From the IMG/VR virus record IMGVR_UViG_3300036768_000200, positions 1 to 27,300 of that record: DNA of 27,300 bases; one strand, written 5' to 3'. Below, piece by piece: positions 1 to 8,163 of this stretch (the first letter of the stretch is position 1; each line of letters starts with the position of its first letter). Origin of the DNA: a virus. The notes under the pieces were generated by a model. The model ran no database searches, was not told where the DNA came from, and worked only from the letters and a program-made list of their open reading frames with translations. Both the position numbers and the translations under genes were made by a program.

Positions 1-12
1 TCCTTGGGTAAA

Positions 13-816
13 TTAACGGTCAATGCCACGGCGCAAGCGAGCAGCAGCAAACGCTGCCAACACGCCACCAATGGCGGGGTTTATGTCGTATCCGGTTTGG
101 TCAGCAACATACAGTGCCGCTGTTGCCGCGATAGACACATACGTTCCCCATCCCGGAAACCAGTCCAGCGGGTTCAGCATCATCACCCAGCGGTTAGGGG
201 CATATTGCCGTGGGCGGATAGACGCGACAGACGGGGCTTGCTGCATCAGTTCGGGTGGGATTGTCGGATTGTCGAAATCCCCCATAATTTCCGGTTCGGA
301 TGGCTGTGGTGCGGGTTCTGGCAATAAATCCCCGCGCCACATGGCAATTTCTTTGTTGCGACGGTTCAGCAAGCCGCGTACCTGCACTTTTTTGCCATTG
401 ACCGTGACTTTTGTCCAAACCCTGAACTGCTCAACAACGGCTGTAAAATTCCCAGAATTGACCATTCGCAGCAAGGTTGACTTGCCAAATCGCGTTTCGC
501 CGACATTGAAACAGAAGCTCACTAAAGCGTCGAATTGGTATTGCTCCAGATTGACTGCCACCAGACGGTTAACGGCATCCTCATAATCCGGCAAATCCTG
601 TGCCAGAATTGCATCCACATCATCGCGGCTGATTTCCTCACGCCAGTTGATCCTCTGCCCAGTGGCGCGAATCAGGATATAGCCCTGTGCCAGCTCTTGT
701 TGCGTGATCAAATGACCCACGCCAATCGTCGGCAATCCGGCGGAATCGTGGTACATACGGGTCTTAAAACCCTCCAATTCGGTCAGCATTTGCCGACCCA
801 ATACGCTCATTTTCAT
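13..816 (-). CDS. Phage endolysin (GH24, T4-type lysozyme) with hydrophobic C-terminus
   Basis: A muramidase that cleaves peptidoglycan for lysis. The T4-lysozyme catalytic pattern is complete: E15 (LEGF), D24 (YHDSAG) and T30 (TIGVGH), with the family spacing E-8-D-5-T. The lysozyme domain covers about residues 8-162. A proline-rich linker follows (165-205), then two hydrophobic stretches at about 223-240 and 247-262, ending in a basic tail. At 267 aa it is about 100 residues longer than simple phage lysozymes. The start is supported by GGGAGGT seven bases upstream (823-829). There is no N-terminal signal-anchor, so export would need the holin. It is the last gene of the leftward late operon, about 21 kb from the holin. 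The enzyme call is secure. The membrane role of the tail is inference. Confidence 0.93.
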   Translation of the reverse strand: MKMSVLGRQMLTELEGFKTRMYHDSAGLPTIGVGHLITQQELAQGYILIRATGQRINWREEISRDDVDAILAQDLPDYEDAVNRLVAVNLEQYQFDALVSFCFNVGETRFGKSTLLRMVNSGNFTAVVEQFRVWTKVTVNGKKVQVRGLLNRRNKEIAMWRGDLLPEPAPQPSEPEIMGDFDNPTIPPELMQQAPSVASIRPRQYAPNRWVMMLNPLDWFPGWGTYVSIAATAALYVADQTGYDINPAIGGVLAAFAAARLRRGIDR

Positions 817-840
817 CTTGCTACCTCCCGGTAGTAATGG

Positions 841-1317
841 TTACTTCAAGCCCACCCGCAGCGGGAATTCACGCCAGAATTGTTCCCAACGCGAATACAC
901 CCGCACCCCCGCGTAATACAGCCATGCCGCCGACCAACCATCCTCCAGCAAGATGTCGTAAAAAATCCGGTCAATCTGCGCACGGGTAAACGGCATAGCG
1001 GGGTCATCCGCGAACTGGCACAGCGCGTCATGCACCAAGCTGGCAAAATACGTGCGGGGGAATCCCGTCAGTGGGTTAGGCGCACCATCCGGCGTACCAA
1101 TGATGTGACCGAATACGCTCCACTTCGGGCTGCACCCATCCCACGCATAGCCGCCTTCAATCGTGATCGTTCCCTTATCATCAATGCTCAACCACAAACG
1201 TCCTGCGCTATCCGCGAAGAACTCGGTGTTGTATTGGCTAAAGCTGAAATCCGGCGGTTGCCGTGCCTTGTAAGTCGCTGGCTGTGCCAAACGGTACTTC
1301 CAGATTTTTCTGGGCAT
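841..1317 (-). CDS. DUF1353 family phage protein
   Basis: A 158-aa protein with the two signature segments of DUF1353: YAWDGCSP at 57-64 and SLVHDALC at 93-100. The family is common in tailed-phage genomes and its biochemical role is not established. The conserved His-Asp pair has suggested an enzymatic or metal site, but this is unproven. It lies between the late-control D gene and the endolysin and so should be expressed late. The start has AGGAGG six bases upstream, and a 13-nt hairpin (1328-1340) lies immediately 5' of that site. No signal peptide or membrane segment is visible. Confidence 0.8.
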   Translation of the reverse strand: MPRKIWKYRLAQPATYKARQPPDFSFSQYNTEFFADSAGRLWLSIDDKGTITIEGGYAWDGCSPKWSVFGHIIGTPDGAPNPLTGFPRTYFASLVHDALCQFADDPAMPFTRAQIDRIFYDILLEDGWSAAWLYYAGVRVYSRWEQFWREFPLRVGLK

Positions 1318-1327
1318 ATTGCCTCCT

Positions 1328-1340
1328 GTCGTCTCACGAC
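1328..1340 (-). promoter_or_regulatory. Short hairpin upstream of the DUF1353 ribosome-binding site (copy 1)
   Basis: Read on the - strand this is GTCGTGAGACGAC, a 5-bp perfect stem with a GAG loop, directly 5' of the AGGAGG of the DUF1353 gene. An identical 13-mer sits at 8138-8150 in the same position before the tail-tube gene. It could be an RNA processing or stability element, or a protein site. Function is inferred only from its repeated position. Confidence 0.5.
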
Positions 1341-1359
1341 GATATGTTGTTGATGTGCG

Positions 1360-2412
1360 TTAAGTTGCGTTAGCGTTGGCGTTGTAATCATCCGGGCGTT
1401 CCAGCTTCACACTGGTGGTCAAACCCGATGAGGCACTGAGGGTGTGAGTCACTTCCACCACAATCCAATCCCCATCAATCCACGGGCGGATCCCCGTCAC
1501 CGGCATACGGGTTTCAGCGCGTAGCCCCGGCATTCCGTGCTGAATATCCAGCTCCAGCGTTTCCGCCCCTCGCTTAAGGCGTTTCCATTCCGCTTCCGCA
1601 ACGGCTTTGGCGGTGGCTTCGTCGGGCTGTGTATCTTTGATCTTGTGGATATTTTCCGTGCCGACAGGTGATGCGTCATATTCCGTCACCACCGTGCCGC
1701 TTTTGCTGACCGTCACCTTGGTCAGTTTGTTTTTGCTGTAGTCATAAGTCAGCGCCTCCACTCCCACGTATTCCTTGCGCCCCGCTTCCGTGAAATGGTG
1801 TCCCGCAATCTGGTTGCGGTTGATCGGCACAACAGGCAACGTCTTGCCACTGGCACTGAGCGATTTACCTTCCTCCACGAACACCAACCGCCCATCCGCA
1901 GCCTTGGCAACCGCGTCGTACATCTTGCCCACGCGGGTCAACAGGTTCAGGTCAGATTCGGCGGTTTGGTCGAGGTGCGCGATAGGCGTATTGGCGAGCT
2001 TGTCCGAGATAGCAGGCTGCAACTTATTGTCAGTGGCTATTTGGGTGACGATTGCACCCAGCGTGGTCTTGTCCCACGAACGGGTTTTCGACCCCTTGAA
2101 ACCCGCTAGAATGTCCGGTGCTTTGGCGCGAATCGTGATTTTATCCGATACGCCGCTATGGGCAACCTCATCGACAACGTACTTACCATGAAAGTGCAGT
2201 GGCTCACCTTGATAGCCCAGCCAGACTTGCAGCTCCACCCCGCGCCGAGGTCTGACCACACCCGCGTCGGTATCATCAACCGACAATTCCAGCGAATCCG
2301 AATCCATGCCGCGTTGGTCGGTGACGGTGAGATCGAGCAGCCGCCTTTGCAAGGTGTCGGTGATGTCCTTGCTGTTGGCGGTGATCTTGTAGATTGGGGT
2401 GGCGGTAGTCAT
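1360..2412 (-). CDS. D: Phage late control protein D / baseplate hub (P2 gpD-like)
   Basis: A 350-aa homologue of P2 gpD. In P2-like phages this protein forms the baseplate hub, the counterpart of T4 gp27 and the VgrG N-terminal region, between the tube and the spike. Typical features are the N-terminal strand pattern (YKITANSKDIT), the SLELSVDDTD segment near residue 40, the GYQGEP turn and the C-terminal WIVVEVTH segment. It begins 4 nt after the X stop codon, so the two are probably translationally coupled. The Shine-Dalgarno is weak (GGGA). It is the last gene of the X-U-T-E tail operon before the lysis end, as in many P2 relatives. Confidence 0.92.
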   Translation of the reverse strand: MTTATPIYKITANSKDITDTLQRRLLDLTVTDQRGMDSDSLELSVDDTDAGVVRPRRGVELQVWLGYQGEPLHFHGKYVVDEVAHSGVSDKITIRAKAPDILAGFKGSKTRSWDKTTLGAIVTQIATDNKLQPAISDKLANTPIAHLDQTAESDLNLLTRVGKMYDAVAKAADGRLVFVEEGKSLSASGKTLPVVPINRNQIAGHHFTEAGRKEYVGVEALTYDYSKNKLTKVTVSKSGTVVTEYDASPVGTENIHKIKDTQPDEATAKAVAEAEWKRLKRGAETLELDIQHGMPGLRAETRMPVTGIRPWIDGDWIVVEVTHTLSASSGLTTSVKLERPDDYNANANAT

Positions 2413-2416
2413 GGCA

Positions 2417-2632
2417 TCAATCCCACAGGCTCACGACTTGCGCCACCAGCGGCGCAGACACTTGCAGGGCAGGGAGTCGGATAACCACACCTTCGGGTAA
2501 ATGCGTGCCGTAATCGGCAATGCTGGGGTTAGCCACCAGCACGGTTTCGGTGTTTCCTTCCACGCCGTAGTGGGCATAACACACCGCATCTAGCACGTCG
2601 TTGGGTTTGGTGATGTACTCAGAATAGGGCAT
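2417..2632 (-). CDS. X: Tail protein X (P2 gpX-like)
   Basis: A 71-aa protein matching P2 gpX over its full length. It has the ITKPNDVLDAVCYAHYG start, the ETVLVANP core and a C-terminus ending in VVSLWD. The N-terminal half resembles a LysM-like fold. GpX is a small tail protein thought to act at the baseplate hub. The start has GAGGT six bases upstream. It overlaps the end of U by 14 nt and is followed after 4 nt by D. In P2 itself X is next to L, but in many other P2-like phages it is here between U and D. Confidence 0.92.
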   Translation of the reverse strand: MPYSEYITKPNDVLDAVCYAHYGVEGNTETVLVANPSIADYGTHLPEGVVIRLPALQVSAPLVAQVVSLWD

Positions 2633-3092
2633 TGGAAACCTCGCTTTTTATATTGCCCCACGTCCGCGTCAACCGCTGCTCAATGGTGTCGTACTCATCG
2701 ACTTTGCGCAGCTTCAAGCTGAATTCGATCTTGCGTGGACGATTGCCCAGCAACTCTTTATGGGTTTCGTCCACGCCGGTGATGATCCACTTTCCCATGA
2801 GATCACCGACCAAACTGGAAGCACTGATGACAATCAGCACTTGCGGCTTGCCTTCCGCCATCATGCTACGCAGGTAGGTCAAGCTCAGTGGGGCGAGAGC
2901 GCCGCAAATTTCTGGGGCAATCACGCCAGGGAGTGTAATGTCATCATCGCCGGGGCCAAGGTGCTGTTGTGCAGCACGTCGCCCCACGCGCTCGTGCTGG
3001 CTCCAGCGTTGCGCGGTGGTGCGCTGTAGTTCTTGGTACGCCACGCCCGTTTCGCGCAAGCCGAAAATGAATTTTCCGAGAATCATCTGCAT
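2619..3092 (-). CDS. U: Tail protein U (P2 gpU-like tail terminator)
   Basis: A 157-aa homologue of P2 gpU. The family is needed for tail completion and probably caps the tube. Family features seen are the N-terminal F-G-L-RET-Y-L-R segment, the R-QWR-like stretch, the LPGVI segment, the LVI-coupled SASSLVGDLMGKWIITGVDE region and the basic IEFSLKLRKVD strand. The ATG overlaps the TAA of the tape measure gene by one base (TAATG), with GGAGG upstream inside that gene, so translation is coupled. It is followed by X with a 14-nt overlap. Confidence 0.92.
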   Translation of the reverse strand: MQMILGKFIFGLRETGVAYQELQRTTAQRWSQHERVGRRAAQQHLGPGDDDITLPGVIAPEICGALAPLSLTYLRSMMAEGKPQVLIVISASSLVGDLMGKWIITGVDETHKELLGNRPRKIEFSLKLRKVDEYDTIEQRLTRTWGNIKSEVSNALF

Positions 3093-6000
3093 TAGTCGTG
3101 CATCCTCCCACGCTGCCGTGCCTCATTGCGCCGCGCTTCCTCACGCAACACGCGCTGCACTTCTGCTGCGATGTCTTGCGCATCCATGCCTGGTGCTGCG
3201 TTGATCGTGATGCTAATGGTTTGTTGCGGGGCAACCGCAGGGGCGGGGGCAGGGCGTGCGAATGGCACAACGTTGGCACGTTCGCCCAGCTTGCCCACGC
3301 CTTCGCCTTCCGCTTTGCTCGACAACGCTTGTGCAAACAGCGGGTCATTCGCCGCCATCGCCTGAAAATCCTGTATCGCGGGTGGCATCTGGTTGGTGAT
3401 CGGCGTGACATACCCCGGCTGATGCGCCATTAAGTAGGTTTTCCCCGCCATCGTCAGCAACTCCGGCCCCAACTCGTTGACGCGGTAGAACCCACCGGGC
3501 GCAACACTGCCACCCGTGGCACGACTACCATCTAAACGTTGCTGCACCACAGGCGCGAGGTTTTTGATAGCCTCACGCGCTTGTTGGGCATAGTCAGCCG
3601 TGGATGTGCCATACGCATCATGGCTATCAGCACCGCGCAGGAATAGCTTATTTGCCCCGCCAACCCCTTTCAGATGGGCGGCTTTGGCGTAGGCGGCAAT
3701 TTTGGCAGGGTCATCATTCTCACGAATTGCACCCGACCGGACACCCGCTTGAATATTGCGATTGGTGTACTCGACAAACTTCTGGTCTTGCAGGGTTTTG
3801 TTTGCCAGAAACGCCGATTGACCACCCGCTAACTCCCAGTTACTGGCATTGGCAAGGAACGCTTTGTGATAACCACCCTTGTACCACTGGCTACCCGCTG
3901 CGGCTTTGGCAGCGCGTAACCGCGCCATATTCACCAACCCGCTTTCTGCCAGCGCATCCGCCCCGAACTGGTACTGACCAGAGAAACCGAAAGAGTTGAC
4001 CGACCCCACATTACCTTTACTTTCAGTCATCATGGTATTAGCAGCATAAGCGCGGGTTTGCGCCTCATTCATACCCATCAAGTGACCGGATGCTGAAAAC
4101 CCCAAGGCGGATTGTACGGCATCAAACTTGCCCCCAGCCTTATTGGGTTGCTGCACCGCTTTGATGGCTGACCCAACCGCAGACGCAATACCGCCACCGG
4201 GCAACACCGCCGCCAGTGCACCAGTAACGGGAGCAGGCAAGCTAGGCAGGGCATTATTGGTGGCTTCAAACGCCTTGCCGATGTTTCTTGCTAAATCATC
4301 ACCCTTGAAAGCATCCGCCACATCTGACCACCAGCCCTTGAGCTTGTCGCCGAAACCGTCTAAAAAGCTGAACAGCTTGGGTTGCGCAACTTCCATGCCT
4401 TGCTTCATGCCATCGATGGTGAATCCACCGATTTCGGCAAAGACACGGGAAGGGGAGTTGATGCCGAGGATGCCTTTCGCGCCGTCGATAATGTCGCTAC
4501 CGAAACCCGTTATCCAATCCAACGCAGCGGATGCGCTGCCTTTCAGTCCATCCAGCAAACCATTGATAATATTACCGCCCACTTCCAGCATTTTCGCGGG
4601 CAGCTTCACAAAGAACTGTAAAATGCTGGTAGCCATATCTGCTGTGAACGTAATGATTTTTTGCCAGCCATCCCAAAATGCCTTGGTAACGCTGTCGATC
4701 AGACCAGAAACCCACGTAATAAATGTTCCCCAGACGGCTTGCACGTCTTCCCAGAACGCCAGCAGCATCGGCTTGATCGTGTCCCAGTTGGTGTAAAGCA
4801 GGTATGCACCCGCTGCGAGTGCCGCAATCGCTGCAATCACCAACGTGATCGGGCTGGTTAGGATAGCCATTGCCACCCCGAAGGCGGTGGTAGCGGTGGT
4901 CATCACCCACATTGCAGCGGCACTGATTCCCGCCCAAATGGATGATAGTGATAACCCCGCAATCCATGCGCCAATCGGCGTAAGCTGAAATGCCGTCCAC
5001 ATCGCCGCCATCTTCAAATACGCGACATAGCCAAGAATACCCAGACCGATTGCACCAATCGCCAGCACCAACGCCTTGCTCTTGGTACTCATGTTGTCCC
5101 ATTCGAGGTAGACATACCGCGCACCAATCGCCAGCCCGACAATCAACGCCACCAGCAGCCCGATAGGGCTTGCCAGAAACGTGATAATGCCCAGCAATGC
5201 ACCCAGACCTTGCAGGAAACCGGACAGGGCAGCGATAACCCAGCCACCCGCCAGCACCATTGCCAGCTTGTCCCAACCGCCGATGAATTCCGCGAATTTC
5301 GACACGAACTCGCCGATTTTCAGCACCGTATCCCACACGCCCTTGCCGAATGCCAGCACGTTATCCATCACCACCGGAATTTTCTGTGCCGCAGAATCCA
5401 GCCAACCGCGTAACGAACCATCACGCGCCTTGCCGCTCAACCACGCCAGCCCTTGAGAGAGTTTGTCAAAGGCAGCGACCAACACACCGGAAATCGTGGC
5501 GCGTACCGTGCCTGCATTGTCGGACAGGTAACGCCCAATCACCCCGAACACATCGCCGAACTGTTGCCGCAGCAACGGCAAATGCCCACGGATACTGTCA
5601 AACGCCGACTCAAAAACCGCCCACAATTCCTTGCCTGCATTGGTTAGCAATTTGAACGGGCTAAGCGAAAACGCAAAGGTGAGGGCAGGGAGGGCTTTAC
5701 CCAAATCCAGCCCCGCCAATGCCGACGCAACCCGCTTGCCAAATGCCAGTGCCTTTTCCGCCCCTTGTTCAAACAGCGGCATCAAGCGGTTGAAATGCGC
5801 CTTGAGGTTGGCGACTTGTGCTTGTATCAGCGGCAACCCTTCGGCTTTTAGCTTCGGAAAGCCACCCCAGTTCTGGAACTGCTGGAATACCGCCTTGATC
5901 TTGTCTTGGATGTCGGGCAATAGCTTGCGCCAATCCACCAGCGAGGCGGTAACACCTGCCAGCAGCAGCGGCAATAGCCCCACACCCGCACCCACAGCAA

Positions 6001-7060
6001 AAATCACATCACGGAACAGCCACAAACCCGCCGCACCCGCGCCGATCTTGCCCAAGTTCTCCCAACCACCGACGAAAGCAGAGAGTTTGGTGGCGGCTTC
6101 CCACACGTCATCTTTGAGTTGATTGGCAGTGGTGCTGGCAAGTCGCATGAAGTCCGCCGCCTTTTTGCCCCATTCTTCCACCTTGCCAGACTTGGACAGC
6201 TCGGTGATCATGTTCAGCTTGTCTTGCAAGCCATCTTTCATAAAATCGAATAAACCCGCGTTCATGAACTGCATTTGCAGGTTGTTGAGCGCATCCTTGG
6301 TGTTGGAGGTTAAGCCTTTCCACGTCTTTGCCAGCTTCGCTTGTGCGCCGCCGTAGTTGTCATTGAGTATTTGCGTCAGCACCCGCTGAATCTGGGCCCT
6401 GTCATTATTCAGCACTTGCAGCTTTTGCTGGATGCCGTTCTTGTCGGTGTACTCATATTGGATGTAGTCAGTGCCTTGAATCGCACTGCCTTTGATACCG
6501 AATTCTTTAAGGCGCTCGTTCTCGCCCATGATTGCGTCAGCCATCATCTCGACGGCTGACATAATGTCTTTGCCCATTGCCGCAGCGGTGTCGCCCATCG
6601 TGCGTAGGCTGCCATCCATCGGGTCAATGCCGTAGGCTTTCAAGCGGTTGAAACCTTCGGTGATACTGGCAGTTTCAAACGGCGATTCCTGCATGAAATC
6701 TTTCAGGAAATCCTTCGCTTTGCCGATTTGCTGCTGATCGCCGCGGTACAGCGTATCCAGCACCACGCCCATCGACTCAAAATCAGCGGTGACGTTGGTG
6801 GCATTGGTCGCCATCGCGCCAACCCCAACCCCGCCCACCGCCGCCAGTGCTGCACTGGCTTTACCCGCCATCCCCACCATACTGCTAAGTCGGTCGGTCG
6901 TGCGCTGCACCGCTGCTGACACCCGCTCAAAGCGGCTGACGCTGGCAATCGCCGCATCCGCACTGCCTTTGACTTTGCCAAAGCCACCCACCACCCCTTT
7001 GAGCGGGGCGGTCACTTTGTCTACCAGTTTGAGGATAATGCTGAGGTCTAGGGATTTCAC
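3092..7060 (-). CDS. T: Tail tape measure protein (P2 gpT-like) with a transglycosylase-like domain
   Basis: A 1322-aa protein that sets tail length and is ejected ahead of the DNA. The N-terminal 350 residues carry the tape-measure domain (GMAGKASAALAAVGGVG, then the FESMGVVLDTLYRGD region). Long hydrophobic segments at roughly 345-375, 595-650 and 665-760 could form the membrane channel. Near residue 1000-1140 is a lysozyme-like module. The segment MMTESKGN places a candidate catalytic Glu at residue 1013, followed by NSFGFSGQYQFG, the pattern of phage muralytic domains. The start is GTG, overlapping the TGA of the frameshifted E+E' product (GTGA). P2 gpT is 815 aa, so this one is much longer and predicts a longer tail. 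Confidence 0.93.
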   Translation of the reverse strand: MKSLDLSIILKLVDKVTAPLKGVVGGFGKVKGSADAAIASVSRFERVSAAVQRTTDRLSSMVGMAGKASAALAAVGGVGVGAMATNATNVTADFESMGVVLDTLYRGDQQQIGKAKDFLKDFMQESPFETASITEGFNRLKAYGIDPMDGSLRTMGDTAAAMGKDIMSAVEMMADAIMGENERLKEFGIKGSAIQGTDYIQYEYTDKNGIQQKLQVLNNDRAQIQRVLTQILNDNYGGAQAKLAKTWKGLTSNTKDALNNLQMQFMNAGLFDFMKDGLQDKLNMITELSKSGKVEEWGKKAADFMRLASTTANQLKDDVWEAATKLSAFVGGWENLGKIGAGAAGLWLFRDVIFAVGAGVGLLPLLLAGVTASLVDWRKLLPDIQDKIKAVFQQFQNWGGFPKLKAEGLPLIQAQVANLKAHFNRLMPLFEQGAEKALAFGKRVASALAGLDLGKALPALTFAFSLSPFKLLTNAGKELWAVFESAFDSIRGHLPLLRQQFGDVFGVIGRYLSDNAGTVRATISGVLVAAFDKLSQGLAWLSGKARDGSLRGWLDSAAQKIPVVMDNVLAFGKGVWDTVLKIGEFVSKFAEFIGGWDKLAMVLAGGWVIAALSGFLQGLGALLGIITFLASPIGLLVALIVGLAIGARYVYLEWDNMSTKSKALVLAIGAIGLGILGYVAYLKMAAMWTAFQLTPIGAWIAGLSLSSIWAGISAAAMWVMTTATTAFGVAMAILTSPITLVIAAIAALAAGAYLLYTNWDTIKPMLLAFWEDVQAVWGTFITWVSGLIDSVTKAFWDGWQKIITFTADMATSILQFFVKLPAKMLEVGGNIINGLLDGLKGSASAALDWITGFGSDIIDGAKGILGINSPSRVFAEIGGFTIDGMKQGMEVAQPKLFSFLDGFGDKLKGWWSDVADAFKGDDLARNIGKAFEATNNALPSLPAPVTGALAAVLPGGGIASAVGSAIKAVQQPNKAGGKFDAVQSALGFSASGHLMGMNEAQTRAYAANTMMTESKGNVGSVNSFGFSGQYQFGADALAESGLVNMARLRAAKAAAGSQWYKGGYHKAFLANASNWELAGGQSAFLANKTLQDQKFVEYTNRNIQAGVRSGAIRENDDPAKIAAYAKAAHLKGVGGANKLFLRGADSHDAYGTSTADYAQQAREAIKNLAPVVQQRLDGSRATGGSVAPGGFYRVNELGPELLTMAGKTYLMAHQPGYVTPITNQMPPAIQDFQAMAANDPLFAQALSSKAEGEGVGKLGERANVVPFARPAPAPAVAPQQTISITINAAPGMDAQDIAAEVQRVLREEARRNEARQRGRMHD

Positions 7061-7583
7061 TTGTTAGCAGCCTTGGTTTCCGCGTCTTGAATCTCGCAGG
7101 CGATGTCGTACCAGTCGTACAGCTCATCCAGCGTCATGCCCTCCATTTCGGACGGAGGCCATGCGCCGATGTTTTTGTTGATGATTGCCCACGCATAACG
7201 CACGTCGGGCAATGCTTCATCTAGCCCCCGAACACGTCTTCGCTCTGCGACTCTGCCAAAAAAGTGAGTACCGCATTCATCAGCTTCTGCGAATCACGCA
7301 CCCGCATCTGCCCAAACATCTGCGGGGTGATTTGCGGCTCAGTGATGCGGCTCAACAGTTTGGCGTGAGCCACGTCATTCATCAGGTAGAGCGGGGTACG
7401 GTCGGCGGTCTTGCCCAGTTGCGCCGAGGTTGGCTCGTTGACCGTGATTTCCCAGATTTCCTTGCCATCGCTGCGGATCAACGGCTTTTTCAGCTTCACT
7501 ATAATCTGGGTTTCGTCTTCTGGATTAGCATCAACAGTGGCTACTGTTTTATCCAGCAGGGCTTTATCATCTTTGTCATTCAT
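7057..7583 (-). CDS. E': Tail assembly protein E+E' (-1 frameshift product)
   Basis: The extended product of the E gene, made when ribosomes slip back one base at T TTT TTG (7257-7263). The first 109 residues are shared with E. The shifted frame then reads 66 more codons to a TGA at 7057-7059, giving 175 aa. The shifted part contains WPPSEMEGMTLDELYDWYD, a clear GpE-family motif (WPPSE-D-MSL-EL), which proves that this frame is coding. P2 and lambda use the same trick to make two tail chaperones that coat the tape measure protein. The shifted stop overlaps the GTG of the tape measure gene. Confidence 0.85.
7221..7583 (-). CDS. E: Tail assembly chaperone E (P2 gpE-like)
   Basis: The unshifted product is 120 aa and ends at a TAG shortly after the slippery site. 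Family features are the QIIVKLKKPL start, the TVNEPTSAQLGKT stretch and the RDSQKLMNAVLTFL helix. A further in-frame GTG lies at 7604, but the ATG at 7583 has AAGGA seven bases upstream and is preferred. Known role of the family: chaperone for the tape measure protein before tube polymerisation, not a virion component. It sits between the tube gene and the tape measure gene as in the P2 FETUD operon. Confidence 0.88.
   Translation of the reverse strand: MNDKDDKALLDKTVATVDANPEDETQIIVKLKKPLIRSDGKEIWEITVNEPTSAQLGKTADRTPLYLMNDVAHAKLLSRITEPQITPQMFGQMRVRDSQKLMNAVLTFLAESQSEDVFGG
7257..7263 (-). other. Programmed -1 ribosomal frameshift site T TTT TTG
   Basis: On the - strand the heptamer T TTT TTG occurs in the zero frame of E, at codons 108-109. 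It fits the X XXY YYZ rule and is the same heptamer used in the P2 FETUD operon. Both frames stay open past it. The -1 frame gives a conserved GpE motif and stops exactly at the start of the tape measure gene. Confidence 0.88.
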
Positions 7584-7612
7584 ATCAGTTCCTTGTCGCT
7601 TCACAGCAATAA

Positions 7613-8125
7613 TTAGTATTCAAGCCCAATCGCTTTACGGCGTTGCGCAGTACGGTCAACACCGCCCACACATTCTACGCCCGATTGACGGTCAATAAAG
7701 ACCAGCTCCACGCCATTGCGCAGGTATTCGTAATGGCTGATAGCAATCTGCACCTTCATTTCAGCGGATTTTCCGCCTTCAAGGTCGCCTTGATCGACTT
7801 CACGCCAGCGCCCGTGCATCACCACCTGAATGTCGCTGAACCCACAGTCATCGCTTTCCTCGCTACCCATCAGGCGCAAGCGCACACTGCCGTGGTTGCA
7901 GATGCCCCACTGGCGCAGGATCTGCTCGTCGAACTCTTCCAGCGTGAAACTGGCTTCGAGCTTTTCACCGCCGAGGTCAATTTCAATCGGGCCGTCCATA
8001 ATGTCGGCACGGTATTCTTCAAACTTGCGCGATAACTTGGGCAGGGTGACGTTCTTCACCATGCCCGCTTTGCCCACACCGTCGTTAAACAGTTGAAAGG
8101 CTTTTACCTTTTTTGGCATTGCCAT
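7613..8125 (-). CDS. FII: Major tail tube protein (P2 gpFII-like)
   Basis: A 170-aa homologue of P2 gpFII, which stacks in hexameric rings to form the inner tube of the contractile tail. It has the family N-terminus (MAMPKKVKAFQLFNDG), then the TLPKLSRKFEEYRA segment, the GPIEIDLGGEKLEASFTL strands and a C-terminal ISHYEY-NG strand. The start has GGAG seven bases upstream. The 13-nt hairpin 8138-8150 lies just 5' of this site. It follows the sheath gene FI with a 38-nt gap, which is large for this compact operon. Confidence 0.95.
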   Translation of the reverse strand: MAMPKKVKAFQLFNDGVGKAGMVKNVTLPKLSRKFEEYRADIMDGPIEIDLGGEKLEASFTLEEFDEQILRQWGICNHGSVRLRLMGSEESDDCGFSDIQVVMHGRWREVDQGDLEGGKSAEMKVQIAISHYEYLRNGVELVFIDRQSGVECVGGVDRTAQRRKAIGLEY

Positions 8126-8137
8126 GTTTGTTCTCCA

Positions 8138-8150
8138 GTCGTCTCACGAC
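8138..8150 (-). promoter_or_regulatory. Short hairpin upstream of the tail-tube ribosome-binding site (copy 2)
   Basis: Identical on the - strand to 1328-1340 (GTCGTGAGACGAC, 5-bp stem, 3-nt loop). It lies between the sheath stop and the Shine-Dalgarno of the tube gene. The same placement twice, in gaps of an otherwise overlapping operon, argues for function. Confidence 0.5.
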
Positions 8151-8163
8151 AATTGACGTTGTT

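Noticed and set aside
4572-5336. 254-codon second frame inside the tape measure gene
   Set aside because: A shadow frame. Its sequence lacks family features, while the long frame has membrane segments and a lysozyme-like domain.
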